Assembly (NCBI RefSeq): GCF_024648825.1
Contig: NZ_JANBBE010000001.1
Location: 1-64,000, forward strand
DNA length: 64,000 bases
Origin: Lentzea californiensis
GTDB taxonomy: Bacteria; Actinomycetota; Actinomycetes; Mycobacteriales; Pseudonocardiaceae
Direction: 5' to 3'
The notes under the pieces are model-generated. The model was given only the letters and a program-made list of their open reading frames with translations. It had not been told where the DNA came from and did not search any database. This document shows positions 23,907-34,395 of the stretch, one piece after another. Both the position numbers and the translations under genes were made by a program. The number at the start of each line of letters is the position of its first letter. The stretch's first letter is position 1.

Positions 23907-25294
23907 GCGCTCGCCGTCCCCATCAATTCCTCCACCGACTCCTCGACCATGGTCGCGAGAACGTCCACATCGGACATGGCGTCGCGGTCGCCGTTCAAAC
24001 CGAAGTACACACCGCCGTCGTACGACGTCACCCCGATGGCCAGCGCCTGGTTCTTGGCGAGCGGGACGACCGGGAAGATCTCGGTCATTCTGGCCCCCGC
24101 CGCGTACAGCGGCACCTGCGGGCCGGGAACGTTGGTGACGATGACGTTGAACAGCCGGCGGCTGAACGAGCTCGCGGCCCGTGCGCCGAGCGCGTGCAAC
24201 GTCGGCGGGGCGAAGCCGGAGACCTTCACCAGCGCGTCGGCGGCGACGGACTGGCCGGACTCCTGGTGCGCGCGCATCGCGTGGCTCACGTGGTGCAGGC
24301 GGACGACCGGGTTCGGCTCGCCGACCGGGAGGTCGACCAGGTAGGCGCTCACGTTGTTGCCCGAGTCCGGGTCGGCCTCGCGGACGCTCAGCGGGGCCAT
24401 CGCGCGGATCGTGGTACTGCCGGTGACGTTCTCGCCGCGGCTGAGCAGCCAGTTGCGCAGGGCGCCGCTCAGGGCCGCGAGCACCACGTCGTTGACCGTG
24501 CCGCCGTGCTGCTTGCGGATGGCGCGCAGGTCGTCGAGCTGGGCGCGCGCGACGGCGAACCGGCGCTGCGGCGAGGTGATGCGGACGTTCAGCGGGGAAC
24601 CGGGCGCGGGCGTCGCGGCGGTGCGGACGGCCGAGGCGAGCACGCTGAACGCGTTGAAGACCTTCTCGACCGTGTTGACGGTGTCGAGCGCGGCGCTGCG
24701 GACGTTCTCCACGAGCTCGCCGGGACTGTGCACGATGTCGGTGACCGCGTCGGCCACGAGCTGCAGCGCACCGGGCTCGGGCTGCGGCATCCAGAGGTTC
24801 TCGACGTTCGTGCGCGGCGTCGGCGAGACGTCCAGCATGACCTGGCCGATCTCCAGCGACGCGATGCCGTCGATCATGGCCTGGTGGGTCTTGGTGATGA
24901 CCGCTGTCTGGTTCTTCTCCAGGCCTTCGACCAGGTAGATCTCCCACAGCGGGCGGGAGTGGTCGAGCGGGCGCGACATCAGGCGCGCGATCAGGTCGTG
25001 CAGCTGCGTCTCGTTGCCCGGTTTGGGCAGGGCGCTGCGGCGAACGTGGTAGGTGACGTCGAAGTCGGGGTCGTCGACCCACACGGGGCGTGCGATGCGT
25101 CCGGGGACGTGCACGACCTTCTGCCGGTAGCGCGGCACGAGGCTGAGGCGTTGCTCGATGAGGTCGACGAGCTTGTCGTAGTCGAAGCCCGCCTTGGGCC
25201 GCCGGAACACCGCCACCCCGCCGACGTGCATCGGCGTCTTGGCGTCCTCCAGGTACAGGAACGAGGCGTCCAGCGCTGACAGGCGGTCCGGCAT
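23903..25294 (-). CDS. Wax ester synthase/diacylglycerol acyltransferase-like protein with altered active site
   Basis: 463 aa, the full WS/DGAT length. N-terminal LSALDASFLYLEDAKTPMHVGG, the PLWEIYLVEGLEKNQTAV stretch and the C-terminal NVIVTNVPGPQVPLY motif are all present. The active-site motif, normally HHxxxDG, reads HQAMIDG (codons CAC CAG): the second, catalytic His is Gln. Either it uses another mechanism or it no longer makes triacylglycerol or wax esters. The position matches the tgs3 region (Rv3233c/Rv3234c) of M. tuberculosis. Confidence 0.88.
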   Translation of the reverse strand: MPDRLSALDASFLYLEDAKTPMHVGGVAVFRRPKAGFDYDKLVDLIEQRLSLVPRYRQKVVHVPGRIARPVWVDDPDFDVTYHVRRSALPKPGNETQLHDLIARLMSRPLDHSRPLWEIYLVEGLEKNQTAVITKTHQAMIDGIASLEIGQVMLDVSPTPRTNVENLWMPQPEPGALQLVADAVTDIVHSPGELVENVRSAALDTVNTVEKVFNAFSVLASAVRTAATPAPGSPLNVRITSPQRRFAVARAQLDDLRAIRKQHGGTVNDVVLAALSGALRNWLLSRGENVTGSTTIRAMAPLSVREADPDSGNNVSAYLVDLPVGEPNPVVRLHHVSHAMRAHQESGQSVAADALVKVSGFAPPTLHALGARAASSFSRRLFNVIVTNVPGPQVPLYAAGARMTEIFPVVPLAKNQALAIGVTSYDGGVYFGLNGDRDAMSDVDVLATMVEESVEELMGTASA

Positions 25295-25303
25295 GCACCC
25301 AGC

Positions 25304-25969
25304 CTAGTGGCGTTCGCGGTCCATCAGCTTCTGAAGTGCCGCGCGCTCGCGCGGATCACGGTCGTGCCGCTCCAGCCGGATGCGCGCGGCCTCCGGAATC
25401 GCGTTCCTCGCCTCCGGGTCCACGTTGGCCATGAACGACCGGAGGAACCGCCAGCGCGTGAGCTTCATGACCGGCGCGAGGTGGGCGACGGCCAGCGACA
25501 CCCAGCTCAGTGCGACGTCGAGCCTGCGGTCGCCCTTGGTGGCGCTCGCCCAGTCCAGGACCACGGGCCCTTCCGGGCCGAGCACGACGTTGCCGGGGTG
25601 CAGGTCGAGGTGCAGCAGGTCGCCGTCGCCGGTGAGGAAGCCGGGCGCCGGGATGACGTCGAGGCGGTGGTGCAGGTCCGCGAGCTCCTCGCCGAGGCTG
25701 CCCGCGAGCCACGGCTTGCGGCCGATCTCCTCGGACATCCGCGGGCCGGGCACGTACTGCATGACCAGTTCGTCTTCCGTGGCCTCGTGCACGCGCGGGA
25801 CGGGGATGCCGTAGCCGCTCAGGTACGACATCATCTCGGCCTCGCGCCGCAGGTCACGGCCGGTGCGCGTGCGTTTGACGAGCAGCCCGTCGGACCGGAT
25901 GAACACATCCGAGTCCTGACCGCTCGCGAGATGTTGACGTTCCGCGACGCTGCGCATACCTGCCGTCAT
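25304..25969 (-). CDS. Aminoglycoside phosphotransferase-like/RIO-type small-molecule kinase
   Basis: 221 aa from ATG 25969; an in-frame TTG at 25996 would add 9 residues. DVFIRSDGLLVKRTRTGRD holds the ATP-binding Lys, LLHLDLHPGNVVL the catalytic HxDxxxxN loop, and VVLDWASATKG the metal-binding Asp. This is the APH/choline kinase fold. The substrate is unknown. A 6-bp inverted repeat (gatcat at 25975-25980, atgatc at 25988-25993) lies immediately upstream and may be an operator. Nine bases separate its stop from the start of the acyltransferase. Confidence 0.75.
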   Translation of the reverse strand: MTAGMRSVAERQHLASGQDSDVFIRSDGLLVKRTRTGRDLRREAEMMSYLSGYGIPVPRVHEATEDELVMQYVPGPRMSEEIGRKPWLAGSLGEELADLHHRLDVIPAPGFLTGDGDLLHLDLHPGNVVLGPEGPVVLDWASATKGDRRLDVALSWVSLAVAHLAPVMKLTRWRFLRSFMANVDPEARNAIPEAARIRLERHDRDPRERAALQKLMDRERH

Positions 25970-26074
25970 GTGACGATCATCATCGATATGATCCAAAGCA
26001 CAAGGGCCGAACGGCTCTAGTGGAGCTCTTCACCCGTTTGAGCCCGCTGTGCCCGCCTCTGTCACCCTCTTCCC

Positions 26075-26821
26075 GTGGAGATCTCGCCCAAGGACCGCTT
26101 CGTCACCGTCTACGGCCGCAAGCCAGTGCTGGAAGCGCTGGACGACCCGACGCTCACGGTCGACAAGGTGGTGCTCGCCGACACGGCCCGAGGCGCGGCC
26201 GCGCACGAGATCATCGACGCGGCCCGTTCGCGTGGCGTCGCCGTGCAGCGGGCGACCGCGCAGCGCGTGAAGGTGCTGGCAGGCAACGGCAAGCAGGACC
26301 AGGGCGTGCTCGCCGACGTGGTCGCGCCGCGCATGAAGCCGCTCGCGCTGGCCCTGGAAGAGGGCTCGCTGGGGTCCGTGCTCGTGCTGGACGGCATCAC
26401 GACCCCCGCGAACGTGGGCATGATCCTGCGCACCGCGACCGCCGCGGGCATCGACGGCATCGTCGTGCCGCGCCGGGGCGTCGCCTCGATCGACCCGCTC
26501 GTGGTGAAGGCCTCCGCCGGAGTGGCTTTCCGCGCGCCCGTGCTGCGCTGCGGCACCTCGGCGGAGGCCTCGGCTTTGTTGCGCGCGTCCGGCTATTCGC
26601 TCCACGCGCTCGATTCCCACGCGCCCGACACGATTTATTCCGCTACTTTCCCGGCACGCGCGGCTTTCGTGCTCGGCAGCGAAACGTCCGGAATCACCGA
26701 CGACGTGCGTCCACACATCACGTCGTGGTTGTCGATTCCGATGGCGGCGGGCGTGGAATCCCTCAATGTCGCATCAGCGGCGGCCGTGCTCTGCTTCGAG
26801 CTGGTGCGCCGGGCCCAGTGA
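26075..26821 (+). CDS. SpoU/TrmH family RNA 2'-O-ribose methyltransferase
   Basis: 248 aa. N-terminal substrate-binding domain (VYGRKPVLEALDDP), then the SPOUT knot with its three motifs: PANVGMILRTATAAG, FVLGSETSGI and SIPMAAGVESLNVASAAAV. These methylate ribose 2'-OH groups in rRNA or tRNA using SAM. It resembles RlmB-type 23S enzymes most, but the exact target is not certain. GTG 26075 start; divergent from the kinase gene. Confidence 0.85.
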   Translation: MEISPKDRFVTVYGRKPVLEALDDPTLTVDKVVLADTARGAAAHEIIDAARSRGVAVQRATAQRVKVLAGNGKQDQGVLADVVAPRMKPLALALEEGSLGSVLVLDGITTPANVGMILRTATAAGIDGIVVPRRGVASIDPLVVKASAGVAFRAPVLRCGTSAEASALLRASGYSLHALDSHAPDTIYSATFPARAAFVLGSETSGITDDVRPHITSWLSIPMAAGVESLNVASAAAVLCFELVRRAQ

Positions 26822-27121
26822 TCAGATCCAGTCGACGTGGTACCCGTCGACCCGCGGGTACCCCAGCAGCGACTCGCACTCCGCCACCGAGGGCTCGCCC
26901 CTGACCCGGCCGACCGTGCCGTACTGGTCCCAGACGCCGAGCCCGTTCGTGCAGTGCGCGACGGCCCGGAACCGCCCTGGCCGGCCCTCGTCGCAGTAGA
27001 CCTCGACGGTGCGCCCGTCCCTCAGATAGTCCTCGAAGCAGCCGCGTTCCTGCGCCTGCGCGGGTGATGCAATTGCCGTGGCTGCAATGGCGACCGCAAC
27101 ACAAGCGACAATTCTTCGCAT
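26822..27121 (-). CDS. Small secreted protein of unknown function
   Basis: 99 aa. Clear signal peptide (MRRIVACVAVAIAATAIASP to AQAQ). The ~75-residue mature part has four cysteines (RGCFEDY, VYCDEG, AHCTNG, AECESL), likely two disulfides. No family recognised. Its stop abuts the TrmH stop (26821/26822), convergent. Confidence 0.7.
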   Translation of the reverse strand: MRRIVACVAVAIAATAIASPAQAQERGCFEDYLRDGRTVEVYCDEGRPGRFRAVAHCTNGLGVWDQYGTVGRVRGEPSVAECESLLGYPRVDGYHVDWI

Positions 27122-27205
27122 TTTCTCCCCTATTCAATCGACTACCGACTAATTCGACGCTAGTACCTGGCCGAAAAAGGGGCAATGACGCTCCGGGGTG
27201 AACCC

Positions 27206-27616
27206 TCAATCGCGGAGTGCGATCGCTAGCAGTATTTCCAGCTCCTCGAGGGTGGACCGTGTCGACCGATGGTGGACACCGACCATGCCCGCCTCCGCAG
27301 CCCCGCGAACGTTGACCGCGAGGTCGTCCACGAAGACGCACTCCTCCGGCTTCACGTTCAGCCTGCCGGCCGTGAGCAGGTAGATCTCGGTGTCCGGCTT
27401 GGCGAGCCCGACCTCGCCGGAGATGACCGCGGCGTCCAGCACCGCGGTCAGCACCACGGGCGGCTGCCACCAACCGTCCGCATTGGACAGCAGAGCGGTC
27501 TTGATCCCGTGCTGCCTGGCCTTGCGCAGGGCGGTGAGGAGCGGCGGCTCGGCGGGGTTGTCCTCGCCGGGGTCGGTCAGGACGCCGCCGTAGTCGAGCA
27601 CCAGGGCTTTGAGCAT
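27206..27616 (-). CDS. HAD-superfamily hydrolase with minimal cap
   Basis: 136 aa, short for the family. Motif I is LVLDYGGVL (nucleophile Asp; the usual acid/base Asp two residues on is Gly), motif II TALLSNADG, motif III GLAKPDTEIY, and motif IV CVFVDDLAVN. The ~100-residue cap normally inserted after motif I is reduced to about 20 residues (TDPGEDNPAEPPLLTAL), so the active site would be open. A phosphatase or phosphotransferase of unknown substrate. Confidence 0.78.
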   Translation of the reverse strand: MLKALVLDYGGVLTDPGEDNPAEPPLLTALRKARQHGIKTALLSNADGWWQPPVVLTAVLDAAVISGEVGLAKPDTEIYLLTAGRLNVKPEECVFVDDLAVNVRGAAEAGMVGVHHRSTRSTLEELEILLAIALRD

Positions 27617-27685
27617 GGTGGGGACCGTAACCCCACTTTCGGGTGTTCGGTGTCCTGATCCGGCCGCTGGCTCGCCTGGTCAACC

Positions 27686-28093
27686 ATGCCCCCAGTTGTC
27701 CGCCGCCTGCCCGCGTACGAGCCTCCGGTCGGAGGCCCCGCCCGAATCCCCCTGCCCCGGCCGCGCCCGGTGTGGGTGCCGGCCCCGGAGCCACCGCCAC
27801 CCGTCCTGGACGCCGCACGGCTGCTCTCGGTCGTGCTGGAGGTGCTGGACGGGCGGCGGCCTGCCCGGTTGCTGCGGGAGATCGCCGTGCCGGTGCTGGC
27901 GGCCCGGCTGGTCGGGGCGGTTCGTGCCCGGACCACTCGGATGCTGCGGGCGCCTCGGGTCTGCCACCCGTCTCGGCTCGTGGCGGAGATGTCGGTGACC
28001 CTGCGGAGGGAGGGGCGGGTGGTGGCGGCGGCCTGTCGGGCCGAGCACTCCGGCGGGAGGTGGTGGGTCACGTCGTTCACGGTGCTGGAGTGA
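27686..28093 (+). CDS. Rv3235-like conserved actinobacterial protein
   Basis: 135 aa. A proline-rich, unstructured N-terminal third (PRPRPVWVPAPEPPPPV) precedes a compact C-terminal domain with a basic helix (RLVGAVRARTTRMLRAP) and the ending CRAEHSGGRWWVTSFTVLE. The architecture and its place next to secA match Rv3235 of M. tuberculosis. Some actinobacterial members are suspected secA-linked accessory factors; the function here is not known. Confidence 0.65.
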   Translation: MPPVVRRLPAYEPPVGGPARIPLPRPRPVWVPAPEPPPPVLDAARLLSVVLEVLDGRRPARLLREIAVPVLAARLVGAVRARTTRMLRAPRVCHPSRLVAEMSVTLRREGRVVAAACRAEHSGGRWWVTSFTVLE

Positions 28094-28600
28094 GGCCCGC
28101 GCCGGCCGCACCGCGCCTTGCCGACGTGCCGCACCCTGGCGCGTCCTGCCCTGCCAGGGTCCTCAACGCTGCTGCGTGGGCCACGCTTCCGGGAGAACGC
28201 GGCCCATGCACGGGCGGTGGCGCGACAGCGGCTGCGGTGGCGCGGCGCCGATGGCGACTGCCGCAGTCGCGGGGTCGCTCGGCTTCGCGGAGCACGCAAC
28301 CTGCCTCACCCTGCCGCTCTGCCACGCACTGGCTCGGCCTCCCGACCTGCCACGTCCCGCCGAGCAGCCACATCCTGTCTCAGCCACCGACCAGCCACGT
28401 CCTGCACCGCCCGCCGACCTGCCAGGCGCGTCGAGCAGCGCACCCCGCCTCGCTCGACTCGACCTCGCAGACCTGTCGCCTCCAGCCCACCTGCCCGACG
28501 CACCGCGTCCCGCCTCGCGGGTTCCACCGACCCCCGAAACGCCGCGTGGGCCGCGTTCCCGGAGGAACGCGGCCCACGCAGTGGTGGTGCGGTGAGGGCG
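28094..28600. repeat. Non-coding, pyrimidine-rich degenerate repeat region with two related hairpins
   Basis: About 500 bases without a believable gene. The + strand is rich in C and T, with loosely repeated units of the type gacctgccacgtcc and gaccagccacgtcc. It is bounded by two versions of one hairpin: an imperfect copy at 28174-28209 and a perfect copy at 28544-28579. Open frames across it have repetitive Pro/Arg composition and no homologue I recognise. Confidence 0.6.
28544..28579 (-). terminator. Strong hairpin downstream of secA
   Basis: gcgtgggccgcgttcc (28544-28559) pairs perfectly with ggaacgcggcccacgc (28564-28579) around a cgga tetraloop, a 16-bp stem 21 bases after the secA stop codon. 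No long T run follows. Confidence 0.8.
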
Positions 28601-31546
<2,946 letters not shown>

Positions 31547-31845
31547 CTGGATAGACCTCATCACCTGTATCGCGGCGCGCCCACGTCGGACGCCTTTCCC
31601 CTGCCCATCGTAGGCAAGTCGCCAAGATGTGTGCACGGACACAGGCGGATTGGGTCACCCGACCTGGTCTGTGCAGGTCAGGTGCGGTTTGAGCGATCTT
31701 TCCCAGGCCACCTGCCGCCGGTGCCCCCACCTCGGCTACTGGTGAGGAGAACGAACGGGAGCCGCGCAAAGGTTCCTGGCCCGGCCTGATTCACCTTGAC
31801 GGTGAACGTCGCGGCGCAAAATGGCGCCGACCGGCGGTAGACGCG
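31547..31845. other. Intergenic region upstream of secA
   Basis: Probable secA promoter region. It contains a small palindrome, ttcacc-ttgac-ggtgaa (31790-31806). I see no supported gene. Confidence 0.5.
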
Positions 31846-31884
31846 CGCCGCCGCCCCGCACGCGAGGGGTGCGGGGCGGCGGCG
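31846..31884 (-). terminator. Terminator hairpin of hpf
   Basis: cgccgccgccccgca (31846-31860) pairs with tgcggggcggcggcg (31870-31884), a 15-bp GC stem starting 26 bases after the hpf stop. Confidence 0.8.
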
Positions 31885-31910
31885 GTCGAAGGAACGAGGG
31901 TCGAGCGGGG

Positions 31911-32576
31911 TCAGGCCAGCCTGATCACGCCGTAGTCGAATCCCTTCCGGCGATAGACGACACTGGGGCGTCCGCACTCGGTGTCGGCGAACAGGTAGAA
32001 GTCGTGTCCGACCAGTTCCATCTCGTAGAGGGCCTGGTCGACGGTCATCGGTTTGGCGGCGTGCTCCTTCTCGCGTACGACGCGTCCGGGCAACTTGTCT
32101 TCGAGGCCGTCGTCCCAACGCTGCGCGGGCACTTCCGCCATGCCCTCGTAGTCGGCCTCGGGTGCGTCGAGCACCGCGGTCTTGGCGCGGCGCGACGTCA
32201 TGCTTTCGCCTGCGGACCGGTCAGCCAGTCCGCTTGTCGCTTCGGCCACCGAGATCGGGGCGCGGGCCCCGTGGTGGACGCGCCTGCGGTCGTGAGACCG
32301 ACGCAGGCGGTTCTCGAGCTTCGCGACCGCAGCATCCAGCGCGGCGTAGAAGTCACCCGCGCAGGCTTCGGAACGGACTACTGGTCCACGTCCCTTGCCG
32401 GTGATTTCGACCCGCTGGCAGTTCTTCGACTGGCGGCGGTTCGGCTCGTGGAAAAGCTCCACGTCGAAGCGGATGACCTTGCGGTCGTAGCGCTCAAGCC
32501 GGGCCAGCTTTTCGGCGACGTGAACCCTGTAGTGATCGGGCACCTCGACGTTGCGGCCCTTAACGACGATGTCCAT
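31911..32576 (-). CDS. hpf: Long ribosome hibernation-promoting factor
   Basis: 221 aa. Residues 1 to about 100 are the S30AE/RaiA domain that occupies the mRNA/tRNA channel of the 30S subunit (MDIVVKGRNVEVPDHYRVHV, DVELFHEPNRRQSKNCQRVE). After a flexible linker, residues about 165-221 form the C-terminal dimerisation domain (KPMTVDQALYEMELVGHDFY, GVIRLA) that pairs ribosomes into 100S particles. ATG 32576 has a gggagg ribosome binding site. Matches Rv3241c beside secA. Confidence 0.94.
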   Translation of the reverse strand: MDIVVKGRNVEVPDHYRVHVAEKLARLERYDRKVIRFDVELFHEPNRRQSKNCQRVEITGKGRGPVVRSEACAGDFYAALDAAVAKLENRLRRSHDRRRVHHGARAPISVAEATSGLADRSAGESMTSRRAKTAVLDAPEADYEGMAEVPAQRWDDGLEDKLPGRVVREKEHAAKPMTVDQALYEMELVGHDFYLFADTECGRPSVVYRRKGFDYGVIRLA

Positions 32577-33316
32577 ACACGACCTCCCTCGCTTTGTTGC
32601 GAGCTATGGCTGGACTGCTTTAAAAGCGCCGTGGCGATCTTCGATCGCGGATGTGTCGCAGAGGGTCGTCTCCCTCAGCTCTCACGGCGCCAGGGTCATG
32701 GGCTGTTCGCCTCCTCCCCGCGGGCCGGGAACGCTGATAGCGGTGCACGTTAGCTTGGGATTCACCGTCGCGTAAGCCCCCTTGCCGGGGGAACGATGAG
32801 ATTTTTTGATGACTACGCAGCGCGACGACAGCGCGTTGCCAGTCGTTTCCCGAGCGTGCTCCGAACCAAACCTCCCGGGGCCTCGCTCACCCGAACGGCG
32901 CACAGCCGCACCGGCACTCGACAGCAGCTCCGCTGCGTCGAACGGCTCCAGTGTCGACCTCATACCCAGCCAACGGGCGACCCCCGCGTCATGTTCCCGA
33001 AACCCGGAAGAGATCGATTCCGAACCACTCGGCGGCCCTCGCCGCACTTCTTCGCACCGATCCGAGCGCTGCGGATGCCCGATCACAGCCCAGTCACGCC
33101 CGGCTGAACGGTCGATTTCGCCCAATGCCGACAAGGCAGTCGATCACTGTTGGGACGGACGTACAGCTATTGCCCCAGTAATAACCGCTGGTCAGCTCCA
33201 TACGTGAATAATCGTTAACCAATCGGGGGGGGTGTGGCGGGCACGCCTGAGGCCGACTCGGGGACGTGATCACCGTGGTCCGAGGTCGTTGATCGACGGG
33301 CTCGCGCGCGGACGCC
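32577..33316. other. 740-bp intergenic region upstream of hpf
   Basis: Less GC-rich than its surroundings, with AT-rich stretches near 32615-32625 (gctttaaaag) and 33205-33222 (gaataatcgttaacc), followed by a run of eight G at 33223-33230. Open frames of 100-150 codons on both strands have poor codon bias and no recognisable domains. It probably carries the hpf promoter, but I cannot assign elements. Confidence 0.45.
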
Positions 33317-33457
33317 TCAGTTCTGAAACACCGCGTCAACAGACGTTGGGACAAACGGGTCGAAACGAGTTACCCGATCCCGCAAGATCGTCACAGAACT
33401 CCCGCCGAGCAGGGGATTCTCGTCGCGCCGAACCGCCTCGGAGATCGACAACGCCAT
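33317..33457 (-). CDS. Possible small protein, 46 aa
   Basis: Starts MALSISEAVRRDENPLLGGS and ends VDAVFQN. ATG 33457 is preceded by aagggtgaag, a moderate ribosome binding site. Third codon positions are only mildly GC-rich, so this may be a recently acquired or non-coding frame. No family recognised. Confidence 0.35.
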   Translation of the reverse strand: MALSISEAVRRDENPLLGGSSVTILRDRVTRFDPFVPTSVDAVFQN

Positions 33458-33546
33458 CGGAACTTCACCCTTGTGGGCGGTGCCGAAAGGCCCCGCCGGG
33501 CCCCTCACCCGAATTTTCTGTCAGACCTCGCCGCCATCCTGGTCCC

Positions 33547-34164
33547 ATGACAGCTTTCGACCTCCTCGTGCCGGCCACCTGCTCCGGCTGCGGCCGCGCC
33601 GGCTCCCAGTGCTGCGCCAAGTGCTTCGCCTCGTTCGGCCCGCCCACACGACTCCAGGTGCCCGGTGTTGGCCCGCCAGTGTGGACGCTGGCCGCCTATC
33701 ACGGCGCCGCAAGGGAACTGGTGCTCGCCTTCAAGGAACGAGGCGCACGGCCCCTCGCAGCGTGGTTCGGCGCCCTCGTCGCAGCAGCGCTCGTCGCGAT
33801 CGGGCCTCCACCGTGGACGCTCGTCCCCGCGCCGTCGCGCCGCAGTGCCGCGCGGGATCGCGGCGGCGACCACATGCTGCGCATCGCGAGGGAGGCGGAG
33901 ATCGCCGCCGTCGCCCCCGTGCTGCGCCTCGCCGCCGGAGTGGCCGACTCGGTGGGGCTGGGCGCCGGAGCGCGGAGGAGGAACCTGGAGGGGCGGGTGC
34001 AGGTCTGTGGTCCGGCGCCTCCGGGCACCACCGTGCTGCTGGACGACGTGGTCACCACCGGGGCCACGGCGTCGGCCTGTGTGCGCGCTCTGCGGCAGGC
34101 CGGGGTGCGGACGAACGCAGTGCTGGTGCTGACGTCGGCGCGACCGCACCGGCCTGGGCAGTGA
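33547..34164 (+). CDS. comF: ComF family phosphoribosyltransferase-like protein
   Basis: 205 aa. The N-terminal zinc finger has CSGCG and CCAKC. The C-terminal PRTase fold has the PRPP-binding loop VLLDDVVTTGATA near residue 160. In other bacteria ComF helps DNA uptake by binding the helicase PriA during transformation; in most actinobacteria the role is unproven. In M. tuberculosis the equivalent gene (Rv3242c) is on the same strand as hpf; here it is inverted relative to its neighbours. Confidence 0.85.
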   Translation: MTAFDLLVPATCSGCGRAGSQCCAKCFASFGPPTRLQVPGVGPPVWTLAAYHGAARELVLAFKERGARPLAAWFGALVAAALVAIGPPPWTLVPAPSRRSAARDRGGDHMLRIAREAEIAAVAPVLRLAAGVADSVGLGAGARRRNLEGRVQVCGPAPPGTTVLLDDVVTTGATASACVRALRQAGVRTNAVLVLTSARPHRPGQ

Positions 34165-34395
34165 CGGCCTGCGCGGTGAGGGGGCGAGAGCTCGTGGCGA
34201 CTCACCACGTCGGCACCACCGACCAGCCCACGGCGCCGTCAGCCCAGCCACGTCAGCACAGCCAGCCCGAGCGGCGTCAGCCGAGCACGACTGCCGCGAA
34301 CCTCGTCAGTCCGGCCACCCGCGTCGCGCCGTCAGCCCGGCCGTGTCAACCAAGCGACCCGAGCAACGTCAGCCGCCCAGCAACCCCGAGCCGGA
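34165..34395. repeat. Degenerate repeat spacer between comF and lpqB
   Basis: A 231-base spacer with loosely repeated units of the cgtcagcccagccacgtcag type. It resembles the C-rich spacer upstream of secA in style but not in exact sequence. No gene seen. Confidence 0.45.

Noticed and set aside
32682-33207. Overlapping 133-150-codon frames on both strands upstream of hpf
   Set aside because: Neither has the codon bias of this genome, a convincing ribosome binding site or a recognisable domain; the region is better described as intergenic.
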